Below, piece by piece: positions 1 to 5,111 of a stretch of 6,663 nucleotides of DNA. The position numbers and the translations under genes are program-made. Numbering within the stretch: position 1 is the first letter of the stretch; each line of letters starts with the position of its first letter. The stretch covers positions 1 through 6,663 of the forward strand of contig JAFTRT010000051.1 of NCBI GenBank assembly GCA_017462145.1, given 5' to 3'. Below the pieces are notes generated by a model. The model searched no databases. It saw nothing but the letters and a program-made list of their open reading frames with translations, and had not been told where the DNA came from. This DNA is from Clostridia bacterium (GTDB lineage: Bacteria > Bacillota_A > Clostridia > Oscillospirales > CAG-272).

Positions 1-105
1 AAAAATCGTGTAAAATATAGTATATATGTCATAAAATGCGGAAGAAGTTTCAATTTTTAGCCATATATTCAACTCTTAGAAAAATAAAGACAAAGGAGGT
101 GCTTT

Positions 106-1662
106 ATGAGAGAATTTTGGATTGCAGCCTTTGCCGCAGTCGTTGCCGCCGTCATCTCCGGTGTTCTGTTTCGTCAACTGGGATATAACGCCAGAAAAAA
201 GAAAGCAGAAGCAGAGATCGGCTCCGCAGAGGAAGAAGCCAAGCGGATTCGAGAAGACGGTACCAAACAGGCCGAGACCTTGAAAAAGGAAGCGTTGCTC
301 AGTGCCAAGGAAGATATTCTTCGCCAGCGAAATGAGGCGGAAAAGGAACTGAAAGAACGTCGCTCGGAGGTTACTCGCACCGAACGTCGCTTGGTTCAGA
401 AGGAAGAAAATCTGGACAAAAAGAGCGAGGCGTTGGAGCATAAGAACGAGCTGTTGGACAAGAAGCTGAAGGAAAATGATGCGTTGAAGGAGCAGATCCT
501 GGAACTCCGTCAAAAGGAAATGGAAGTTCTGGAACAGCTTTCCGGAATTTCTGCGGAGGAAGCCAAGGAAGAGCTGCTGGGACGTGTGGAGTCTGAAATC
601 AAGCATGAGCTTGCTCAACGGATGTCCGAGCTGGAGACCCAGTTTAAGGAAGAGGCGGATGCCAAGGCAAAGAACATTATTTCGTTGGCCATTCAGCGTT
701 GCGCCGCAGATCACGTGGCAGAATCCACGGTGTCGGTGGTTTCGCTTCCCAACGAGGACATGAAGGGCCGTATCATCGGACGTGAGGGCCGAAACATTCA
801 AATGCTGGAAAAGCTGACGGGTGTAGAGCTGATCATCGACGATACTCCCGAGGCAATCACCCTTTCGGGCTTCGACCCCGTGCGGCGTGAGATTGCAAGA
901 CAGACCTTGGAAAAGCTGATCTCGGATGGACGGATTCATCCCACCCGTATTGAAGAAACGGTGGAAAAGGCTACCAAGGAAGTGGAAGCAGGCATCAAGC
1001 AGGCAGGCGAACGCGCAACCTTTGACGTGGGTATCCACGGTATCAACCCTGAATTGGTCAGAATGCTTGGACGGCTTCGTTACCGTACCAGCTACGGTCA
1101 AAACGTGTTGAAGCATTCCATTGAGGTTGCTCTCATTGCGGGAATGATCGCAGACGAGCTGGGTGTGGACAGCACCATCGCCAAGCGTGCAGGCTTGCTC
1201 CATGACATCGGAAAGGCACAGACCCATGAAATGGAGGGCTCCCACGTAGAGTTGGGTGTCAACCTGGCCAAGCGGTCTAAGGAAAGCAGAGACGTGATCC
1301 ATGCCATTGAGGCGCATCATGGCGATGTGGATCCTCAAACGGTTACAGCCGTGATCGTGCAGGCGGCAGACGCTATTTCGGCGGCGAGACCCGGCGCACG
1401 GCGTGAGGACTTGGAAAACTACATCAAGAGGCTGGAGAAGATCGAGGAGATCGCCAAGAGCTTTTCCGGTGTGGATAAAGCATTTGCCGTACAGGCGGGA
1501 AGAGAGATCCGTGTCATGGTCAAGCCCGAAGAGGTCAACGATGACGGCATGAAGGTGATCGCCCGTGAAATGGCGGCCAAGATCCAGGACGAGGTCAAGT
1601 ACCCCGGACAGATCAAGATCAACCTGATTCGCGAAAGTCGCGCAGTGGATTACGCCAAGTAA
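106..1662 (+). CDS. rny: Ribonuclease Y (membrane-anchored endoribonuclease)
   Basis: The 518-residue product matches RNase Y along its full length; family members are about 520 residues. RNase Y is a membrane-bound endoribonuclease that starts mRNA decay in many Firmicutes. Visible in order: an N-terminal membrane anchor (about residues 4-22), a long charged Lys/Glu-rich coiled coil (about 30-195), a KH RNA-binding domain (about 208-270) with its GxxG loop GREG at 225-228, and an HD metal-dependent phosphohydrolase domain with H337, the HD pair H366-D367 in LLHDIGK, H404-H405 in EAHHGD, and D422. The C-terminus keeps the family ending ([10 protein letters not shown]). The start is fixed by AAAGGAGGT at 92-100, five bases before ATG. 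No key residue is missing. The gene ends at its own terminator (1769-1797). The B. subtilis neighbour ymdB is not downstream. The 105 bases upstream are AT-rich with -10-like TAAAAT (11-16) and TATAGT (16-21), but any -35 would lie at or beyond the left edge, so no promoter is called. Confidence 0.97.
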   Translation: MREFWIAAFAAVVAAVISGVLFRQLGYNARKKKAEAEIGSAEEEAKRIREDGTKQAETLKKEALLSAKEDILRQRNEAEKELKERRSEVTRTERRLVQKEENLDKKSEALEHKNELLDKKLKENDALKEQILELRQKEMEVLEQLSGISAEEAKEELLGRVESEIKHELAQRMSELETQFKEEADAKAKNIISLAIQRCAADHVAESTVSVVSLPNEDMKGRIIGREGRNIQMLEKLTGVELIIDDTPEAITLSGFDPVRREIARQTLEKLISDGRIHPTRIEETVEKATKEVEAGIKQAGERATFDVGIHGINPELVRMLGRLRYRTSYGQNVLKHSIEVALIAGMIADELGVDSTIAKRAGLLHDIGKAQTHEMEGSHVELGVNLAKRSKESRDVIHAIEAHHGDVDPQTVTAVIVQAADAISAARPGARREDLENYIKRLEKIEEIAKSFSGVDKAFAVQAGREIRVMVKPEEVNDDGMKVIAREMAAKIQDEVKYPGQIKINLIRESRAVDYAK

Positions 1663-1673
1663 TCCAACACTCA

Positions 1674-1745
1674 TATATCGCTCGCAAGAGCTATCCATAT
1701 AGTTGATATAAAACCCAATGTGGAGCATAGCGAAGCAATTCGCTG
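1674..1745 (+). repeat. Cluster of small hairpins (possible decayed palindromic repeat)
   Basis: The spacer after rny holds several short inverted repeats. TATATC (1674-1679) can pair with GATATA (1705-1710) around an inner hairpin GCTC-GCAA-GAGC (1680-1691). A competing hairpin, AGCTAT (1689-1694) with ATAGTT (1699-1704, one G-U pair), overlaps the inner one. A further hairpin AGCGAA-GCAA-TTCGCT lies at 1729-1744, extendable by a T-G pair at 1728/1745. Two of the loops are GCAA, a GNRA tetraloop. No coding frame is supported here. It could be a remnant of a dispersed palindromic intergenic repeat of the sort common in clostridial genomes, a structured 3' UTR of the rny mRNA, or chance in AT-rich DNA. 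The pairings are seen directly; the nature of the element is inference. Confidence 0.4.
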
Positions 1746-1768
1746 AAAATAGATGTTTGAGTCAATAG

Positions 1769-1797
1769 GGCATCCTCGAAATCGAGGATGCCTTTTT
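1769..1797 (+). terminator. Rho-independent terminator of rny
   Basis: A perfect 11-bp inverted repeat, GGCATCCTCGA (1769-1779) and TCGAGGATGCC (1782-1792), is followed at once by five T residues (1793-1797). It lies about 107 bases after the rny stop and just before the next promoter, so it separates rny from the carboxypeptidase gene. Confidence 0.92.
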
Positions 1798-1803
1798 GTC
1801 GAT
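1797..1803 (+). promoter_or_regulatory. Candidate Spo0A box (one mismatch) before the dac promoter
   Basis: TGTCGAT differs from the Spo0A-box core TGTCGAA at one position and ends six bases before the -35 element of the carboxypeptidase promoter, a location suited to transcriptional control. Its first T is also the last T of the rny terminator tract. A single 7-mer with one mismatch is weak evidence, but Spo0A is encoded nearby and has exact boxes at 5010-5026. Confidence 0.25.
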
Positions 1804-1809
1804 TTTCTC

Positions 1810-1838
1810 TTGAAAAAAAGAACAGGATATGGTACAAT
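1810..1838 (+). promoter_or_regulatory. Sigma-A promoter of the carboxypeptidase gene
   Basis: The -35 TTGAAA (1810-1815) and -10 TACAAT (1833-1838) are separated by the optimal 17 bases, and TGG (1830-1832) supplies an extended -10. Transcription should begin near 1845, giving a leader of about 20 bases before the ATG at 1867. The promoter follows directly on the rny terminator, so the downstream gene is an independent unit. Confidence 0.85.
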
Positions 1839-1866
1839 AAAACAAAGAATCCCAAAGGAGAATCCT

Positions 1867-3111
1867 ATGAATCATTCTTCTCAAAACCGCAATGGAAAGA
1901 CCGTTACGTTGCCTGTGAGCATGATCTACGTCGTGATCCTGGCGGCAACGGTATTTTGCCTTTTGGTGGCGACCCTGTCCTTGCTCATCGGCCTTGCCAT
2001 GGGGTGGGAGAGCGGGATCGACGAGTACGACCCCTCCTCTGACCGAGGCAGTGTGACCACCAAAGATCCTTCCACAATCACAACGGCTCCGCCCAAGCAG
2101 ACAACGGGTAATAAAACGGGCATTGCCCTTCCGTCTATGACTCCGTCGGACAATGTTCTCAGTACGGCGGCTACGGATGTAGCCATGCTGACCGATGAAG
2201 ATGTCATTTCCTCTCAGCATGGTATTTTGGTCGAATTGACGGGGAAGACCTCCTTGGCAGAAAAGAGTGCCGATACGGTGATTCATCCTGCCTCTATGAC
2301 CAAGATCATGACCTTGTTGGTGGCTTGCGAAAACGCCAAGGATGCCAATGCGCTTCTGACGGTCAAGCAGAGTATGTTGGATCGCAGAAAGGCGTTGGAC
2401 GGCTCGGGAGAGCTGGTGGAAAACACCACGGTGGTCAATCGGGAAACGGGTGAGGTGGCCAATTTGTCCGTAGTGGGACACTCGGTGACCGTAGAAGATG
2501 CTCTGTACCTCATCAATTATCAATCGGATACGGTGGCTTGTTTGTTGATTGCCGAGTACATCGCAGGAAGTGAGACCGCCTTTGTGGAGATGATGAATGA
2601 CCGAGCCGAGAGCTTGGGACTGACCCAAACGTCATTTGTCAACTGCACGGGACTGACCGAGGTGGAGGATACGGGATCGGAAAAGATAACCACTTATAAT
2701 CAGACCACTTGCCGTGAAATGGCGGCTATGATGACGGCGGTGCTGAACAACCCCGCGGCTCGCACCATTGTTTCTTCTTACAGCAAATACGAGGCGGATC
2801 TCTATTTGGACGGTCAAAGCACGGGAACCTATATCCCGTTCTATGCCGATTGGCATAATAAGCAAGCACGGTTGAATGGCAATACCAAAGCAGGCAGCAT
2901 TACCATCTGCGGCGGAAAAACCGGCTATGAGACCATTCCCACCTCGACGTTCGTGACGTACGGAAAGAATTCTGCCGGAAAGGAATTCGTGGTTGTGGTG
3001 GTGGGACGAACCACCGACCAACCCAACGGGGATGCAGGCGCTCACACCGGGGTCAACAATGCTACCTCCACATCCGATACCAGAGCGTTGTATCGGAATT
3101 ATGCGAAATAA
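1867..3111 (+). CDS. Membrane-anchored D-alanyl-D-alanine carboxypeptidase (peptidase S11 / low-molecular-weight PBP)
   Basis: This 414-residue serine peptidase of the DacA/DacF type should trim the terminal D-Ala from peptidoglycan stem peptides outside the membrane. ATG 1867 is chosen because AAAGGAG (1854-1860) sits six bases upstream; an in-frame ATG at 1753 lies before the terminator and promoter and is not credible. Residues 16-46 form a hydrophobic N-terminal anchor with no lipobox, followed by a Thr/Ser/Pro-rich linker (about 57-100) and the catalytic domain (about 105-385). Motif 1 is SMTK (S143 nucleophile, K146) and motif 3 is KTG (351-353). The usual SxN second motif aligns with SDT (220-222), so Asn is replaced by Thr. 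The PBP5 C-terminal domain and C-terminal amphipathic anchor are absent: the chain ends about 30 residues after the last core strand, so attachment is N-terminal. Family assignment is firm; a sporulation-specific role (as for DacF) cannot be decided from sequence. Confidence 0.92.
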   Translation: MNHSSQNRNGKTVTLPVSMIYVVILAATVFCLLVATLSLLIGLAMGWESGIDEYDPSSDRGSVTTKDPSTITTAPPKQTTGNKTGIALPSMTPSDNVLSTAATDVAMLTDEDVISSQHGILVELTGKTSLAEKSADTVIHPASMTKIMTLLVACENAKDANALLTVKQSMLDRRKALDGSGELVENTTVVNRETGEVANLSVVGHSVTVEDALYLINYQSDTVACLLIAEYIAGSETAFVEMMNDRAESLGLTQTSFVNCTGLTEVEDTGSEKITTYNQTTCREMAAMMTAVLNNPAARTIVSSYSKYEADLYLDGQSTGTYIPFYADWHNKQARLNGNTKAGSITICGGKTGYETIPTSTFVTYGKNSAGKEFVVVVVGRTTDQPNGDAGAHTGVNNATSTSDTRALYRNYAK

Positions 3112-3114
3112 AAA

Positions 3115-3150
3115 AGATGGACTCTTCCGAATGGAAGAGTCCATCTCTTT
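3115..3150. terminator. Bidirectional terminator between convergent genes
   Basis: A perfect 14-bp stem, AGATGGACTCTTCC (3115-3128) with GGAAGAGTCCATCT (3133-3146), closes on a GAAT loop. Read on the + strand it is followed by CTTTTATTTCTTT; read on the - strand it is followed by TTTTTATTT. It starts three bases after the carboxypeptidase stop (3109-3111) and ends three bases before the isomerase stop (3150-3152), so one hairpin probably serves both genes. The - strand T-tract is the better one. Confidence 0.88.
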
Positions 3151-4010
3151 TATTTCTTTGGTTGAAACATGGGAAGATCTTTCTTGGCTGTGCCAAAAGG
3201 AGTGGGGGGCTTTCCTTCCATGATTTGGCCGAAATTGATGGCGAGATCGTCCGGCGTCAGGCTTCTTGGGCGGTCAATACTCCACAGAGAGCCGCAAAGG
3301 CCGACCTCATACAGCCAATATCCGTCATATCCCACCGAACGCAGGGAATCCACTAAGGACAGCCAATCGATCACGCCCTCGCCGGGCAGCCAGTGACGCT
3401 CGTTGATCCGATCATAGTCGGATACGTGAGTTGTAATGATTCGTGCGCCAACGGCTCCGATAAAGGTCTCAATGGATTCGCTCAACAAGTGATTGGTATC
3501 AAAGCAGGCACGCAGGGCAGGGTGTGCCGACAGCAACTCCAAGATCTCCCAGGAGTTTTTGCCCAAACAGGTTCGGGGGAGATTTTCCACGGCAATGACA
3601 GCATCACGCTTCTCTGCGTATTCCGCAAGAAGGGATAGGCTGTTTTTTGCGCAGGCCATGCGAGTGGGTCTGTCTTCGTCGGAAATCGGTTCACCGCTGG
3701 GGTGAATGACAAAGGTTTGGATGCCAATATCACAGCCCCGATCGATCGGCGTGCACAAGTAGGATACCGTGCTTTCCGCCAAGGAGGAAACCGAAATATC
3801 AATTGCATCAAAGGGGCCGAACGGCAGATGAAAGGAGGCAAGACCGACACCGAACTGTTCCGACAAACGCTTTACGTTGGAAAAATCAATTTCATCGGCA
3901 GCGGCTTTTTGTCCGTCGGACACCTCTATGGCCATCACGCCTGCCGCTTTGCAGACCTTAAGGATTGGAGCCGAGAGTTTCTTTCCGCTGGTTGATAATG
4001 CAAGCTTCAT
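3150..4010 (-). CDS. Sugar phosphate isomerase/epimerase-like TIM-barrel protein (AP endonuclease 2 / xylose isomerase-like family)
   Basis: The 286-residue product has the layout of the xylose isomerase-like TIM-barrel family, which mostly isomerises or epimerises sugars and related compounds with a bound divalent metal. Probable metal ligands are at the expected strand ends: E142 (in VENLP), D171 (in CFDTNH, with H174), H195 (in THVSD) and E235 (in LYEVG). Other conserved barrel positions are H61 (SFHLPF), H103 (VIHPSG) and H206 in an HWLPGEG motif. The protein is soluble, with no signal peptide or added domain. The start is set by GGGAGGA (4018-4024 on the + strand) seven bases before ATG, and the gene has its own promoter (4044-4072). 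It lies 78 bp downstream of spo0A with no terminator visible between them. The substrate cannot be told from sequence, and no adjacent sugar kinase, dehydrogenase or transporter gives a clue. An endonuclease IV-type DNA repair role is less likely, because the extra His/Asp metal ligands of that enzyme are not apparent. Confidence 0.85.
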   Translation of the reverse strand: MKLALSTSGKKLSAPILKVCKAAGVMAIEVSDGQKAAADEIDFSNVKRLSEQFGVGLASFHLPFGPFDAIDISVSSLAESTVSYLCTPIDRGCDIGIQTFVIHPSGEPISDEDRPTRMACAKNSLSLLAEYAEKRDAVIAVENLPRTCLGKNSWEILELLSAHPALRACFDTNHLLSESIETFIGAVGARIITTHVSDYDRINERHWLPGEGVIDWLSLVDSLRSVGYDGYWLYEVGLCGSLWSIDRPRSLTPDDLAINFGQIMEGKPPTPFGTAKKDLPMFQPKK

Positions 4011-4043
4011 ATTGATATCCTCCCATGGGATTGGATTGTATTC

Positions 4044-4072
4044 ATTGTATCACAATTTCGGGAGGGCTTCAA
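4044..4072 (-). promoter_or_regulatory. Sigma-A promoter of the isomerase gene, with inverted repeat over the -10
   Basis: On the - strand, TTGAAG (4067-4072) and TACAAT (4044-4049) are 17 bases apart, with TGA (4050-4052) forming an extended -10. The -10 is part of an inverted repeat, ATTGT-GAT-ACAAT on the - strand (4044-4056), which could be an operator but may only reflect AT-richness. The predicted transcript starts near 4037, about 27 bases before the ATG. The promoter lies in the 78-bp gap after spo0A, so the isomerase can be expressed independently. Confidence 0.75.
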
Positions 4073-4088
4073 GTGCTGTGGGGAATTT

Positions 4089-4877
4089 TTATTGATACAT
4101 CTTATATTTCAGTCGGAGATTATCGGCGATCATGGCGATAAATTCAGAGTTGGTGGGCTTGCCGCGGGTGTTCTGGATGGTATAGCCGAAGTAGGAGTTG
4201 AGGGTATCTACGTCGCCTCTGTCCCATGCGACTTCAATCGCATGACGGATGGCACGCTCCACACGGGATGTGGTGGTCTGGTATTTCTTTGCTACGCTGG
4301 GGTAGAGGATCTTGGTTACCGAGTTGATGATGTCGGAGTCCTTGACGGTCATCAGAATGGCGGTGCGGAGATATTGATAGCCCTTGATATGAGCAGGCAC
4401 ACCGATCTGGTGAATGATCTTGGTTACCTGCGCCTCCATATCGGCATTTCGGGTTTCTTCTGCCTGCTCGGGACTTTCAATGGGCTCTGCGGTGCGATTG
4501 CGTACCAAGGTGCGGATATGTTCGCACAGACTTTCCATGTTATATGGCTTTAAGAGGCACAGGTCGGCACCGGCCTGGGCGGCCTCCATGAAAATACTTT
4601 GATTGGACACCATGGATACGATGATAAAAGAGGGAGCCTTGTCCGAGGCAAAATTCAGAGAGCAGCAATTGCGCAAAACGCCGATGCCGTCCAGCTTGGA
4701 CAGCCAAAGATCTACAATGGCAATGTCGGGATGTAGGCTTCCAATTTTGATTAGGGCTTCTTCTCCGTTGGACGCCTCCTCCAAATTGGGAAAGCCTGCC
4801 CGACGCAGTTCGTTGCAAAGAGCCTGACGGGCGGCCACGTTTTCGTCGGCAATGAGTATTTTTGGTGTGTTTTCCAT
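4089..4877 (-). CDS. spo0A: Spo0A, master response regulator of sporulation
   Basis: This 262-residue product is Spo0A (267 in B. subtilis), the phosphorylation-activated DNA-binding protein that commits cells to sporulation. The receiver domain (about residues 5-125) has the acidic pair D11-E12, phosphoacceptor D56, S88 at the Thr/Ser switch position and K110 in LLKPYNME. A Glu-rich linker (about 128-147) leads to the Spo0A C-terminal domain (about 150-262), whose recognition helix region ([17 protein letters not shown], 202-218) and [12 protein letters not shown] segment (241-252) are near-identical to B. subtilis as I recall it. After D56 the usual MP.LDG reads as LSKLDG, so the conserved Pro is replaced by Ser. 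ATG 4877 is preferred over an in-frame ATG at 4931: GGAGG (4888-4892) lies ten bases upstream, and the longer version would start inside the promoter. Two 0A boxes upstream (5010-5026) predict autoregulation. spoIVB, the usual neighbour, is not adjacent. Confidence 0.97.
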   Translation of the reverse strand: MENTPKILIADENVAARQALCNELRRAGFPNLEEASNGEEALIKIGSLHPDIAIVDLWLSKLDGIGVLRNCCSLNFASDKAPSFIIVSMVSNQSIFMEAAQAGADLCLLKPYNMESLCEHIRTLVRNRTAEPIESPEQAEETRNADMEAQVTKIIHQIGVPAHIKGYQYLRTAILMTVKDSDIINSVTKILYPSVAKKYQTTTSRVERAIRHAIEVAWDRGDVDTLNSYFGYTIQNTRGKPTNSEFIAMIADNLRLKYKMYQ

Positions 4878-4887
4878 ATTTTTTGAA

Positions 4888-4893
4888 CCTCCA
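4888..4893 (-). promoter_or_regulatory. Ribosome binding site fixing the spo0A start
   Basis: On the - strand TGGAGG occupies 4888-4893, ten bases before ATG 4877. It decides against the in-frame upstream ATG at 4931, which overlaps the promoter region and would add 18 residues not typical of Spo0A. Confidence 0.8.
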
Positions 4894-4921
4894 CTTGTTG
4901 GTAATTTTTGTAAGCAACCAT

Positions 4922-4950
4922 ATTTTACCATATTCTTTAGAAAAATGCAA
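4922..4950 (-). promoter_or_regulatory. Sigma-A promoter of spo0A
   Basis: On the - strand TTGCAT (4945-4950) and TAAAAT (4922-4927) are 17 bases apart, with TGG (4928-4930) as an extended -10. Transcription should start near 4915, giving a leader of about 38 bases. AAAGAATAT, overlapping the spacer, resembles a sigma-H -10 element, but no matching AGGAWWT -35 is seen at the right distance, so a sigma-H promoter is not called. Confidence 0.8.
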
Positions 4951-5009
4951 GGATTTTACAAAAAATTCCAAACCAAAAGCGGATTTTTTGATTCTTGGTT
5001 TTGCTTTTG

Positions 5010-5026
5010 TGTCGAATGTTGTCGAA
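5010..5026 (+). promoter_or_regulatory. Tandem Spo0A boxes upstream of spo0A
   Basis: Two exact copies of the Spo0A-box core TGTCGAA are read on the + strand at 5010-5016 and 5020-5026. They are offset by exactly 10 bp (one helical turn) and form a direct repeat of TGTCGAATG. They lie between the ABC transporter terminator and the spo0A promoter, about 60 bp upstream of the -35 and roughly 95-111 bp upstream of the predicted transcription start. Tandem boxes with this phasing are how Spo0A dimers bind in known targets, so direct autoregulation of spo0A is the likely function. Confidence 0.75.
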
Positions 5027-5073
5027 TGGACGCCCAAAAGGGCCAAAGCGGTTGGAGCTTCCAAGCAAATGTC

Positions 5074-5106
5074 AAAAAAAGTCGGCCTCCTGTTCGGGAG
5101 GCCGAC
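5074..5106 (-). terminator. Rho-independent terminator of the ABC transporter gene
   Basis: On the - strand GTCGGCCTCC (5097-5106) pairs perfectly with GGAGGCCGAC (5081-5090) across a six-base loop, followed by seven T residues (5074-5080). It begins five bases after the stop codon at 5112-5114 and isolates the transporter from spo0A. Confidence 0.95.
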
Positions 5107-5111
5107 GGTGG

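Noticed and set aside
1..105. rny promoter in the AT-rich left edge
   Set aside because: Several -10-like hexamers are present but no paired -35 lies within the window, so no promoter can be placed.
76..1728. A 550-codon open frame on the - strand covering all of rny, longer than rny itself
   Set aside because: It is an antisense shadow of a gene rich in Glu/Lys/Arg codons. The product is an unrecognisable Leu/His/Phe/Cys-rich string, and the sense frame has full KH and HD motifs and a strong ribosome binding site.
1753..1866. In-frame upstream start for the carboxypeptidase at 1753
   Set aside because: It would translate through the rny terminator and the sigma-A promoter; the ATG at 1867 has a well-placed AAAGGAG.
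1762..2628. A 288-codon open frame on the - strand opposite the carboxypeptidase
   Set aside because: It runs through the promoter and terminator of the sense genes, is His/Arg-rich without any recognisable domain, and lies antisense to a well-supported enzyme.
4878..4931. In-frame upstream start for spo0A at 4931
   Set aside because: The ATG lies between the -10 and -35 elements of the predicted promoter, and the added residues are not part of known Spo0A proteins.
4955..5009. Sigma-H promoter between the 0A boxes and the sigma-A promoter of spo0A
   Set aside because: GAAT-type -10 candidates exist, but none has an AGGAWWT-like -35 at proper spacing.
4974..5009. Inverted repeat CAAAAGC / GCTTTTG with a 22-base loop upstream of spo0A
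   Set aside because: It is only seven base pairs in a low-complexity A/T stretch, so not convincing as a regulatory structure or attenuator.
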